Part shown: positions 45,435 through 54,031 of the stretch, piece after piece
Layout: every line of letters begins with the position of its first letter
How positions within the stretch are numbered: position 1 is the first letter of the stretch
DNA from: Nostoc edaphicum CCNP1411
GTDB lineage: Bacteria; Cyanobacteriota; Cyanobacteriia; Cyanobacteriales; Nostocaceae
Assembly: GCF_014023275.1 (NCBI RefSeq)
Contig: NZ_CP054698.1
Location: 372,001 to 436,000, forward strand
DNA length: 64,000 bases
Direction of reading: 5' to 3'
Notes under the pieces: model-generated
What the model saw: only the letters and a program-made list of their open reading frames with translations
Database searches by the model: none
What the model was told of the DNA's origin: nothing
Position numbers and translations under genes: made by a program

Positions 45435-46237
45435 GCCTACAACTAGACACTTTAGCTTATACCAATCGATTGCGAAGATTGCCACCAGAGCATAAACTAA
45501 TTTTTGCATTTACTACTCTGGCTATTTCCCTGGCTAGCCATCCGCTAGTGCAAATATTGATGGCACTTTGGATGGGTATTTGGACAGTTATTTATGCAAG
45601 AATTCCCGCTGGTGTTTATTTTAAATTGTTAACATTTACCATAGTTTTTTGTTTGACAAGTTTGCCAGCACTTATGGTGAATGGAGTTACGATTAATGAT
45701 TTGCCAAACGTACAATTAGATTCGTGGTATGGATTAACTCTCGGACATTTCTATATTTATATCAGTCATCATGGCAGTATTCAAGCATTAGGAATTTTAA
45801 CCAGAGCATTAGCCTCTGTTTCTTGCTTATATTTTCTCATGTTAACCGTCCCTTTCACGGAGATATTACAAACTCTGCGTTACTTACGATTTCCAGTGCT
45901 TTTAACCGATTTGTTATTACTAATGTATCGGTTTATTTTCATCCTACTGAACACAGCCGAGGAATTATGGACGGCACAAAATTCCCGTGGTGGTTACCGT
46001 ACTTGGCGTAGTGGAATGAAAAGTTTAGCACTACTAATTGGACAATTATTACAGCGAACCTTACAACGATATAGTCAGTTTTCTCTGGGATTGCAATCAC
46101 GGGGTTTTGTGAGTGAATTTCGAGTTTGGCATCCCCGCCGCTATCGTCCCCAAGCGCGATATATCATCGAAGCAATTTGCGGCTGTGTAGGATTAATAGG
46201 ATTAGAATTTTGGCGAAATGCAGGAATATTTACTTGA
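45431..46237 (+). CDS. cbiQ: Cobalt ECF transporter transmembrane coupling protein CbiQ
   Basis: 268 residues with five to six hydrophobic segments (IFAFTTLAISLASHPLVQILMAL, LLTFTIVFCLTSLPALMV, VLLTDLLLLMYRFIFIL) and the cytoplasmic coupling helices of T components (AQNSRGGYRTW; LGLQSRGF), each with the A-R-G-type motif that contacts the ATPases. ATGA overlap with cbiN. The C-terminus overlaps cbiO by 20 bases. Confidence 0.94.
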   Translation: MSLQLDTLAYTNRLRRLPPEHKLIFAFTTLAISLASHPLVQILMALWMGIWTVIYARIPAGVYFKLLTFTIVFCLTSLPALMVNGVTINDLPNVQLDSWYGLTLGHFYIYISHHGSIQALGILTRALASVSCLYFLMLTVPFTEILQTLRYLRFPVLLTDLLLLMYRFIFILLNTAEELWTAQNSRGGYRTWRSGMKSLALLIGQLLQRTLQRYSQFSLGLQSRGFVSEFRVWHPRRYRPQARYIIEAICGCVGLIGLEFWRNAGIFT

Positions 46238-47051
46238 ATTTGAGCAGGTATATTACACCTATCCAGGCGCACAAGAATCAGCTTTGAATGGTCTAACACT
46301 GAAGATTCCATCTGGTAAAAGGTGTGCGTTAATTGGGCAGAATGGTTGTGGTAAAACGACGCTATTTTTATTAGCTAACGGTCTTTATAAACCTGATTCT
46401 GGTATTGTACGTTGGCGTAATGAACCGTTAAGTTATAATCGCAATTATCTTAGTAACTTACGGCAGAAAGTTGGACTAGTATTTCAAGATCCAGAACAAC
46501 AATTAGTAGCTTCTACTGTTGAAGAAGATATATCTTACGGTTTGTGTAATTTGGGTTTACCAGAGCCAGAAATTAAAGACCGAGTAGAGCAAGCATTAGT
46601 GGAATTTGAACTGACTGCTTTAGCAGAAAGACCAGTACATCATCTGAGTTTAGGACAAAAAAAGCGAGTTTCTATAGCAGATGTGATGGTATTACACCCG
46701 GAACTATTGGTGTTGGATGAGCCAACTGCATATTTAGATGTAAAACATACTCGTAACTTGATAGCGACTTTGAAAAGGATTCATCGAGATGGAACCACTT
46801 TGTTGATGGCAACCCATGATTTGGATTTAGTTTATCGTTGGGCAGATTGGGTTTTTGTCATGGATAAAGGGCAGCTGATGCTAGAAGGTAAACCACAACA
46901 TGTATTTAGTCAGCGTACACTTTTAGAAGAGTTAGAGTTAGGCGTACCATTGATATATGAGATGTTATTTGATGGGCTATCTACTGAAGAGGAAGTAATT
47001 ATAGAAAGAGTGCGACAGCGGATATTACAGCTATTTCGTAATTTTTCCTGA
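46218..47051 (+). CDS. cbiO: Cobalt ECF transporter ATP-binding protein CbiO
   Basis: 277-residue ABC ATPase: Walker A GQNGCGKTTLF, Q-loop VFQDPEQQL, signature LSLGQKKRVSIA, Walker B LLVLDEPTAYLD, H-loop ATHDLD. The start overlaps cbiQ by 20 bases, showing tight coupling. It is the last gene of the riboswitch-led operon and powers cobalt uptake. Length is normal for the family. Confidence 0.96.
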   Translation: MQEYLLEFEQVYYTYPGAQESALNGLTLKIPSGKRCALIGQNGCGKTTLFLLANGLYKPDSGIVRWRNEPLSYNRNYLSNLRQKVGLVFQDPEQQLVASTVEEDISYGLCNLGLPEPEIKDRVEQALVEFELTALAERPVHHLSLGQKKRVSIADVMVLHPELLVLDEPTAYLDVKHTRNLIATLKRIHRDGTTLLMATHDLDLVYRWADWVFVMDKGQLMLEGKPQHVFSQRTLLEELELGVPLIYEMLFDGLSTEEEVIIERVRQRILQLFRNFS

Positions 47052-47162
47052 TTAACATAGGATTTACGTAAAACTAAACGCCAACCTACACAGTTTAAGG
47101 TTTTTGGCGTTAACCCAAGCGTATTGAAATATAGGGTGGACAAAAATTTGCCCACCATATAA

Positions 47163-47708
47163 CTAATTTACACCTCGCAGCTTGCGAGTATTATCAACTA
47201 AACTCTGAGCAAATTGATCAAATCTTTGAGATAGCTTCTCATCTAGTAGCTTGCCTTCAGGACTGAACGCACCCCAAGCTTGTCCAATCGCAATTTGTTC
47301 AGGGATTGCCCAACAATGCACCCATCTGGTAATTAACCGTAGTTCGTTCAGAGCATTACTATTAGACTGTCCACCTAAGACACTAATAAATCCTGCCACT
47401 TTATCTGACAGTTGATCAAAGCTCATCAAATCTAGAGCATTTTTGAGGACACCACTAACGCCACCATGATACTCAGGTGTCGCTAAAATTAATCCATCAG
47501 CCTGACTAACAGTATTTTGCAACCGCAGAACATCTGGGTACTCTGGATACTCCTTCGCGCCAGTGCAAAATGGTAGCTGCAACTGCCGTAAATCGAGAAT
47601 TTCTACCTCTGCACCCAAGGCTTCTACCCTTTGCACTGCTACTTGTAAAGCAAGCTGGGTATAAGAGTTGGATCTTAAGCTACCGCCAATACCAATAATT
47701 CTCACCAT
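47163..47708 (-). CDS. NADPH-dependent FMN reductase family protein
   Basis: 181-residue flavodoxin-like reductase: GIGGSLRSNSYTQLAL phosphate-binding loop of FMN, PFCTGAKEYPEYPDV, ILATPEYHGGVSGVLKNALD (hallmark TPEYxGxxSGxLKNALD), and VLGGQSNSNALNELR. It reduces FMN, quinones, chromate or azo compounds in different relatives; the substrate here is unknown. It is convergent with the cbi operon, 111 bases apart, and not obviously linked in function. Confidence 0.92.
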   Translation of the reverse strand: MVRIIGIGGSLRSNSYTQLALQVAVQRVEALGAEVEILDLRQLQLPFCTGAKEYPEYPDVLRLQNTVSQADGLILATPEYHGGVSGVLKNALDLMSFDQLSDKVAGFISVLGGQSNSNALNELRLITRWVHCWAIPEQIAIGQAWGAFSPEGKLLDEKLSQRFDQFAQSLVDNTRKLRGVN

Positions 47709-48094
47709 AATTAACCTACAAAGTATTAACTAGCTCTTAAAAAGCGGAATCGTTATGACTATGTTTATCTTAGCGATTTGTGTCAGAATGTGTCAAATTA
47801 ATATCTGCTGGGCATTGGGCATTGGGCATTGGGTATGGGGCATGGGGCATGGGGCATGGGCATAGGGCATAGGGCATAGGGCATAGGGCATGGGGCATTG
47901 GTGACTCTTCCCCATTTTCCTGTGGATGGAGTTTTTCATGGAGGAAGGAATAGCCTGAAGAAACTTGGGAATGCTTTTGTGTGGAAGTTAGACTAGATAA
48001 GAAAAGTGTAATTTCCAGTTATTACAATTTTTAATAGAAGAATAGGCATAAAACCAGCGCTCAAACTTGTGCCAGCAGACAAAGGGTAACTATT
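47709..48094. repeat. ftsH leader with GGGCAT-type heptamer array
   Basis: 47811-47905 holds about a dozen heptamers of GGGCATT, GGGTATG, GGGCATG and GGGCATA types. The rest of the 386-base gap carries the ftsH promoter; GAAAAGTGTAATTTCC at about 48001-48016 is AT-rich but no certain promoter is visible. Confidence 0.75.
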
Positions 48095-50005
48095 ATGACA
48101 AATTTGGGAAAAAAAGCATTGATAAAAAGTCAGTCGTCAAAGCGCGTTGCTTGGGTTGGTGCGTTGGCAAAACCCGCCGTAGGCATCGCAGCTAGTTTAA
48201 TTATGTTGCCAGGAATTTTCGGTAGTACTCCTGTCATGGCACAAAAAGCAGAGAGCACCCCTCTAAATTATGGCCAGTTGATCAAGAAAGTGAAGGCGGG
48301 AGAAGTTGAAAGAGTAGAGCTTGACGAAACTGAACAGCTAGCAAAGGTTTATCTCAAGGGGCAAAAGGAGAATACACCACCGCAACAGGTGAGACTTTTG
48401 GCGCAAAATGCAGAGTTAATTAACATTCTTAAAGAGAGGAATGTTGATTTTGGTGAAGTTTCCTCTGCTAATAGTCGAGCTGCTGTTGGGCTGTTAATTA
48501 ATTTGATGTGGATTTTGCCACTGGTGGCTTTAATGCTGTTGTTCCTCCGGCGCTCTACAAATGCTTCTAGCCAAGCGATGAATTTCGGCAAATCCAAAGC
48601 TCGCTTTCAAATGGAAGCCAAAACTGGAGTCAAATTTGAAGATGTCGCCGGGGTTGAAGAAGCTAAAGAAGACCTTGAAGAAGTTGTTACTTTCTTAAAA
48701 CAGCCAGAAAGATTTACGGCTGTAGGCGCACGGATTCCTAAAGGAGTGCTGTTAATTGGCCCCCCTGGTACTGGTAAAACTTTACTAGCAAAAGCGATCG
48801 CAGGTGAAGCAGGTGTACCATTCTTCAGTATTTCCGGTTCGGAATTCGTGGAAATGTTCGTAGGTGTGGGTGCATCTCGCGTGCGCGACCTCTTCAAAAA
48901 AGCCAAAGAGAATGCTCCTTGCCTAATATTTATCGATGAAATTGACGCAGTAGGTAGACAACGAGGCACTGGTATCGGTGGCGGTAACGATGAACGCGAA
49001 CAAACCCTCAACCAACTGCTCACTGAAATGGATGGTTTTGAAGGTAATACAGGCATCATTATTATTGCTGCCACTAACCGCCCAGATGTTTTAGATGCAG
49101 CGCTGCTCAGACCAGGACGCTTTGACAGACAAGTGATGGTAGATGCACCTGATCTCAAAGGGCGACTGGAAATTTTGAAAGTCCACGCTCGGAATAAGAA
49201 AATTGATCCTAGCGTATCATTAGAAGCGATCGCTCGTCGCACACCTGGTTTTACTGGCGCAGACTTAGCCAACTTACTCAACGAAGCTGCCATTCTCACT
49301 GCGAGGAGGCGCAAAGAAGCTGTCACCCTTTTAGAAATTGATGCTGCTGTAGACCGAGTTGTTGCAGGTATGGAAGGTACTGCCTTAGTGGACAGCAAGA
49401 GTAAGCGCCTGATTGCCTATCATGAAGTTGGACACGCTTTAGTGGGTACATTGCTCAAAGACCATGACCCTGTACAGAAAGTTACATTAATTCCACGGGG
49501 ACAAGCACTAGGATTAACTTGGTTTACTCCCAACGAAGAACAGGGGTTAATTTCCCGTTCCCAACTCAAAGCTAGGATTACTGCTACTTTGGGTGGTCGC
49601 GCCGCCGAGGAAATCGTTTTTGGTAAGCCAGAAGTGACCACAGGTGCAAGCAATGACTTGCAACATGTGACAGGGATGGCGCGGCAGATGGTGACACGCT
49701 TCGGGATGTCAGAATTAGGCCCATTGTCCTTGGAAAATCAGAGTGGAGAGGTATTTTTAGGACGCGACTGGATGAATAAATCAGACTATTCTGAGGAAAT
49801 TGCCGCCAAAATTGATTCGCAGGTGCGCGAAATTGTTAACAATTCCTACATCAAGTCCAAAGAACTTTTGGAAGAAAACCGTGTAGTTTTGGAACGTTTA
49901 GTAGATTTGCTAGTAGAACAGGAGACAATTGAAGGCGATTTATTCCGCACAATTGTTGCTGACAATGCTCAGGTAGCAGATGCAAAGTTGGCTGTACCCC
50001 ATTAG
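48095..50005 (+). CDS. ftsH: ATP-dependent zinc metalloprotease FtsH
   Basis: 636 residues. Two membrane segments (about 22-45 and 136-156, [19 protein letters not shown]) flank an extracytoplasmic or lumenal domain. AAA module: Walker A GPPGTGKT near 222-229, Walker [33 protein letters not shown]. The zinc site HEVGH is at 443-447, with a third ligand Asp in the downstream [10 protein letters not shown] region. It degrades membrane proteins such as damaged D1. Cyanobacteria have several paralogues; which one this is cannot be decided from the sequence alone. A perfect 15-bp hairpin follows. Confidence 0.96.
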   Translation: MTNLGKKALIKSQSSKRVAWVGALAKPAVGIAASLIMLPGIFGSTPVMAQKAESTPLNYGQLIKKVKAGEVERVELDETEQLAKVYLKGQKENTPPQQVRLLAQNAELINILKERNVDFGEVSSANSRAAVGLLINLMWILPLVALMLLFLRRSTNASSQAMNFGKSKARFQMEAKTGVKFEDVAGVEEAKEDLEEVVTFLKQPERFTAVGARIPKGVLLIGPPGTGKTLLAKAIAGEAGVPFFSISGSEFVEMFVGVGASRVRDLFKKAKENAPCLIFIDEIDAVGRQRGTGIGGGNDEREQTLNQLLTEMDGFEGNTGIIIIAATNRPDVLDAALLRPGRFDRQVMVDAPDLKGRLEILKVHARNKKIDPSVSLEAIARRTPGFTGADLANLLNEAAILTARRRKEAVTLLEIDAAVDRVVAGMEGTALVDSKSKRLIAYHEVGHALVGTLLKDHDPVQKVTLIPRGQALGLTWFTPNEEQGLISRSQLKARITATLGGRAAEEIVFGKPEVTTGASNDLQHVTGMARQMVTRFGMSELGPLSLENQSGEVFLGRDWMNKSDYSEEIAAKIDSQVREIVNNSYIKSKELLEENRVVLERLVDLLVEQETIEGDLFRTIVADNAQVADAKLAVPH

Positions 50006-50024
50006 AAAGATGAGTGAAAAATAA

Positions 50025-50055
50025 TGTAGAGACGTAGCAGTGCTACGTCTCTACA
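50025..50055. terminator. Perfect hairpin after ftsH
   Basis: TGTAGAGACGTAGCA (50025-50039) and TGCTACGTCTCTACA (50041-50055) with a single-base loop. No T-run follows, so it may be a processed RNA end or dispersed palindrome as well as a terminator. The remaining gap to 50319 holds a GAxxCCCGACTT..AAGTTGGGATTTTG hairpin near 50160-50193 and no gene. Confidence 0.65.
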
Positions 50056-50319
50056 AGGGTTCTGGATAACGCATCTTTAATTTCACCAGATGTGTATTAA
50101 GGAATAGGGAAAAGCTAATAGTCTCTCAACTTTAGACTACTGAAAATCCAAATGCTAAGATTCCCGACTTATTAAAAAAGTTGGGATTTTGTTTTAAAAA
50201 AATTACAATACTACCTCAGCCTTCCCAGAAAGTAGCACACATAAAGTCTTGTCACTGCAAAGCTTAGACTATTGTATTATATATACCCAAACAATGTACT
50301 ACAAGTGGACATAAACATC

Positions 50320-51234
50320 ATGAAATATAGATTTTGGGCAAGCTATCTGCTTGCTGCTTTAGCATTTCTCCCCTTCGAGTCTGTAAGCACTACTCAGGTT
50401 TTGGCAACAGAGTCAGCTTACCAACTGGCACAAGCTAAATCTGCTTACACCCAATATATGCAACTTGGTTATAATGAAACCAAACGGAGAAACTATAGAA
50501 AAGCTTTATTGAATTTTCAGCAAGCAGAGCGGCTACGTCCTGGAGATAGATATGCTACTTCTGCAATTAGAAATGTTACAGGTTACATTCAACGTGGTAG
50601 AAATCGTATCGCTTTTGTTCCAGGTAGACCTGGTAGGGTAAGATCGGCTGGAACACGGGGAAATTGTTTTCCAATTGGACAATATATTATTCCCCTGACA
50701 CCAACAGATAAGGAAGCTCAACGAACCACAGCAGAGCGTCCCACATTCTTTTTTTACATTCCTCAAACTTCGACAACAGTGCAAGCACTAGAATTTGTTT
50801 TGCGGGATGATGATAGCATTGACCCATTGTATAAGGGAACTTTCAAACCTGTTGGGCAGAATGGGATTGTGAGTGTAAATGTACCTATTGATCAGCCATC
50901 TCTACAAATCGGTAAAGAGTATAATTGGACTTTTTCGATGATTTGTGATCCTAATAACCGCGATAAAGACTCGTATGTAGAAGGTACAATTGTGCGATCG
51001 CAAGATGAAAACCTATCCCTTCAGCTAAACCAACCAAACACAGACTTGGATCGGGCAGTTTTATTTGCAACTGCTGGATTTTGGGAAGATGCTCTGAGAA
51101 CTTTAGCTAATTTACGCAGCCAGCGTCCTAATGATCCCGAAGTTCAGAAATATTGGGAAGATTTTTTGAATTCAGTAGACATTAAAGAAGTTGTAAATAA
51201 GCCTTTATTGCCATGTTGTACTGCTCAGAAATAA
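50320..51234 (+). CDS. Exported DUF928-type protein with TPR-like start
   Basis: 304 residues. The start is ATG 50320, which gives a proper signal peptide (MKYRFWASYLLAALAFLPF..TTQVLA); the frame is open 16 codons earlier without signal-like sequence. Residues about 45-85 form a TPR-like pair (GYNETKRRNYRKALLNFQQAERLRPGD). The DUF928 domain follows (about 115-250), with hallmark TTAERPTFFFYIP and the beta-rich ALEFVLRDDD, LQIGKEYNWTF and SMICDPNNRDKDSYVEGTI. The C-terminal helices end in CCTAQK. Periplasmic, function unknown, common in cyanobacteria, often with CHASE2/TPR genes. Confidence 0.85.
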   Translation: MKYRFWASYLLAALAFLPFESVSTTQVLATESAYQLAQAKSAYTQYMQLGYNETKRRNYRKALLNFQQAERLRPGDRYATSAIRNVTGYIQRGRNRIAFVPGRPGRVRSAGTRGNCFPIGQYIIPLTPTDKEAQRTTAERPTFFFYIPQTSTTVQALEFVLRDDDSIDPLYKGTFKPVGQNGIVSVNVPIDQPSLQIGKEYNWTFSMICDPNNRDKDSYVEGTIVRSQDENLSLQLNQPNTDLDRAVLFATAGFWEDALRTLANLRSQRPNDPEVQKYWEDFLNSVDIKEVVNKPLLPCCTAQK

Positions 51235-51248
51235 ATTAACAATTACTT

Positions 51249-51283
51249 AAAAACCCGGTTTTCATAGAGAAGCTGGGTTTTTT
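51249..51283 (+). terminator. Rho-independent terminator after the DUF928 gene
   Basis: AAAAACCCGG (51249-51258) pairs with CTGGGTTTTT (51273-51282, one G-T pair), with a T-run at the 3' side. Confidence 0.85.
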
Positions 51284-51500
51284 ACCCTTCAATTTAAGAT
51301 TAAGCGATGTCTACGACGGGCTACGCCTACGCAAATACTTATGGCGTGGACGGTATCAATTATCGCTAATTACTGCTGTAAGTCAAGCTGGTAGAGAGAA
51401 CAGGATGCGATCGCCTGATTTTCTACCGACGCCAACACTCTTTAAACGCTGGCGTGTCAAAAATAACAATAATATTGTACATAGTTTCCGAATTTAGTAT

Positions 51501-52355
51501 TTATGTATCATTCCGCAAAACCCTAAATGGCTGATTATTGCTTTCCCATTTACGAATGTCCAAGTAGAGTTGTGTCTGGTGAAAGTAAATTTCTTCATAA
51601 GCAAGCCGTAAATTACGCTCAAGACTGTTAGGTTCAACATCAGCAGCTTTGTTAGAGCCAAGTGCTTTGCGTAAACCAAACGACAAAATTTCCACCAAAT
51701 GATGACCACAGCAAATTTGCCAAGGATCGTGGTTATTGCTTTTCTGGCTCTTTAGCCGTTCTTGCAGATTTTTCTCGTTCAAAGAGAAAGCTTGGGATTT
51801 ATTCTTAATTTCCTGAATCAGCTTGAGTTCGTCAATTTGCAGAGTTTGCTCATTAAGAAACTTGCTAAATGTAATTCCCTCAAAGGTTAGGTTTAATCCA
51901 TCAGATTTAGATATCCAAAGTAAATAACCTACCGACATCCCATTTTGAAGTAATACTAATCTTACATCTCGATTAAGCTTACTAATTTTATCTTCAGAAC
52001 CAAATTCAGCGATTACTTTATTAAATGCTGGCGAGTTAATCAGCATAGTTTCAAGGTCATGGCTATCGGTGCAAAGTAGATTAGGGCTGGTGTATAACAA
52101 AGTTTCAAGGCGATCAAAATCTGCATCAACAATCGCTAAAATTCCCTGAAAATTTGATTGTTCCAAAATTTTTAAAATTTCAATAGCACGCTGCTTACCC
52201 GATGTTTCGACTAACTCGCAAACTAATGGGTCAACAAATCGCTTATAGAAAGTTTTATCAGAACTTCCTTCCACTAATAAAAAAGTTCCAGTATATGTGC
52301 TTCGTCGTAATCGAATTTGGTTAGCAACACGGTCAACTGTAAGAAAATCTCTCAC
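51501..52355 (-). CDS. DUF4435/TOPRIM-like protein, AriB-like candidate
   Basis: 284 residues. The TOPRIM-like core is seen as FLLVEGSSDKTF (E29), ILAIVDADFD (D77, D79, D81) and the DUF4435 hallmark SHDLETML (99-104). The rest is helical. In the PARIS antiphage system the DUF4435 protein AriB is the toxic effector released by its ATPase partner AriA. The GTG start overlaps the stop of the ATPase gene by 4 bases (GTGA), so the two are translationally coupled. Length fits AriB-like proteins. The PARIS label is inference; other ATPase/DUF4435 pairs exist. Confidence 0.8.
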   Translation of the reverse strand: MRDFLTVDRVANQIRLRRSTYTGTFLLVEGSSDKTFYKRFVDPLVCELVETSGKQRAIEILKILEQSNFQGILAIVDADFDRLETLLYTSPNLLCTDSHDLETMLINSPAFNKVIAEFGSEDKISKLNRDVRLVLLQNGMSVGYLLWISKSDGLNLTFEGITFSKFLNEQTLQIDELKLIQEIKNKSQAFSLNEKNLQERLKSQKSNNHDPWQICCGHHLVEILSFGLRKALGSNKAADVEPNSLERNLRLAYEEIYFHQTQLYLDIRKWESNNQPFRVLRNDT

Positions 52356-53713
52356 TTTTGTGGCCCTTTCAGTTCAACCGTCAAATCCCAGCGATCTTGA
52401 ATGATATCTGGCGAATGAGTAGCCATTAGTATATTTAAATCTGCAAGCTGGGTAATATCTTGTAAGTCCTTTAAAAACTGAACCTGCCATCCTACATGAA
52501 GAGATAATTCAGGCTCATCAATTAAGACTAGAGAATTAGGTTGAACTTTAAATAGTAGTTCATAAAGAAGAACTAACTCATGTTGCTCTCCAGATGATAA
52601 ATCTATTGGCGAAAGAGCTTTTGAATCAGATAATGAGGATTTATAAAGTGTAGTGAAAACAAATCCCTTTTCTTTACTAAAGTTTATCTCTTTGTAGGAA
52701 TAGGCAAATTTATTATTAATAATTTTCCTTAATAAATCGATCTTCCTTGCTATTTCAGCAAAAACACTCAGCTTCTTTTCTACATCCTCAACATATACCG
52801 ACAAAGCATTTTTGGTGCTTTCCTCTATATCTTGAGGCTGAATTTGAAATTCTGCATCTTCATCTTTATCTAAAAGACCTACTTCTATTAGACGAGAGCG
52901 AGTTGCTTCAAGTTCGTTTAGATCATTACGAAGTTGTTCATTCGTCAAATCTGCGGATAGCTGTTGCTTCACCACCCTAACTGGAAAAGTTCTGTCAAGA
53001 GATTGAGATACTGTACCGTATTCCTTAAATTTATCTTGCATGATCTGAGCAAGTTCATCAGAATAAGCAGACACAGTAGACAACATTGAAGGTGTTCCAC
53101 GATACGTTCTGGAAGAACGTTTAGGTACAAAATTCAGCAAACGTTGTGATTCAATGAGGCGAATATGAATATTTTTCTTCAATTCTTCTAGCCACTCAAC
53201 CTCTTCTTGTTGTCTTAAATCTAAGGGCAATAAATTCTCAAAGCGCTCTACAACTTCTTCTAAAGAAAGAGTTTCTCCAGTAGGATTATACAGCCATTTT
53301 CGAGGAGCTATTCGTTCTAGTCCTGGTATCACATCATCCAAAATCCCAAGCGGAAAGTCTATATCAGAGCGAATATTTATTGGCTTTAGAGAAAAAGAAG
53401 CTGGCTCTGAATCAGGCTGATAAAATTTGAAAACAATATCATTCTTTTCCAACTCTTCTGCATTCTCGGCATTTTTTATTATTTCAACACTACTATTATT
53501 ATCAAATTCAACTCGAAAATTTATAAATGGGATAGCTCTCAATTCTGCGTTTCGGGAGTTGAAAAAACTATTCAAAATTCTTAATATGGCTGTTTTTCCA
53601 AAACCATTTGGCCCATGAATAATGGTAATTCGTTCATCCATGTTCAATGGAATCACATGGTCAAAAATTCCAAATAAGCCACTGACGTAAATTTGCTTAA
53701 TTCGCATAGTCAT
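52352..53713 (-). CDS. RecF/SMC-like AAA ATPase, AriA-like candidate
   Basis: 453-residue ABC-type ATPase. Walker A GPNGFGKT at 34-41, a long helical insertion (about 150-340), signature LSSGEQHELVLLYELLF, Walker B LVLIDEPELSLH starting at 395 (D399, E400), H-loop ATHSPD (H433). This OLD/AAA_15-like layout without its own TOPRIM domain, followed by a coupled DUF4435 gene, is the layout of PARIS AriA-AriB. AriA assembles a cage that holds AriB until triggered by phage anti-restriction proteins. It starts at ATG 53713 or the in-frame ATG at 53707. Confidence 0.85.
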   Translation of the reverse strand: MTMRIKQIYVSGLFGIFDHVIPLNMDERITIIHGPNGFGKTAILRILNSFFNSRNAELRAIPFINFRVEFDNNSSVEIIKNAENAEELEKNDIVFKFYQPDSEPASFSLKPINIRSDIDFPLGILDDVIPGLERIAPRKWLYNPTGETLSLEEVVERFENLLPLDLRQQEEVEWLEELKKNIHIRLIESQRLLNFVPKRSSRTYRGTPSMLSTVSAYSDELAQIMQDKFKEYGTVSQSLDRTFPVRVVKQQLSADLTNEQLRNDLNELEATRSRLIEVGLLDKDEDAEFQIQPQDIEESTKNALSVYVEDVEKKLSVFAEIARKIDLLRKIINNKFAYSYKEINFSKEKGFVFTTLYKSSLSDSKALSPIDLSSGEQHELVLLYELLFKVQPNSLVLIDEPELSLHVGWQVQFLKDLQDITQLADLNILMATHSPDIIQDRWDLTVELKGPQK

Positions 53714-54031
53714 TTAGTCCTATAGCCATTGGCTTCATCGCTTTAATTCTAACTTCTATCTTTCTCTGGAAGTTCCCAGAGGGTAGCCGACACACCCTGC
53801 GGGATGTTGCTACAGATTTTCCCCTGTTTAACTGGGTTGTTGAGGCTAAAATCATAATAGTTGAGACAGTTGCAACAGCGATCGCACAATCAGGCATCAT
53901 TTCCCTCTAAACTGAGTTGAGCAATTTCCAAAGCTTTTTGGTACAGTATTCTAGAAAATCCACATGACGAGAATAGGCGATCGCTAATTGCAATTGCCAG
54001 TTTATTGCTTAAAATCTAGAACGCAGTTGCT
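53714..54031. other. Divergent promoter region of the ATPase pair and topoisomerase gene
   Basis: 318 bases. A 67-codon minus-strand frame (53697-53900) overlaps the ATPase start and looks like non-coding sequence. TTTGGTACAGTATTCTAG at 53938-53955 has a -10-like TACAGTATT towards the topoisomerase. Two HIP1-like sites (53878, 53979). Confidence 0.35.

Noticed and set aside
48607..49398. 263-codon minus-strand frame opposite ftsH
   Set aside because: Antisense shadow of the conserved AAA domain; Ser/Ala/Pro-rich composition with no motif or start context.
53697..53900. 67-codon minus-strand frame overlapping the ATPase start
   Set aside because: It overlaps the start of a strong gene in another frame and its composition is intergenic-like.
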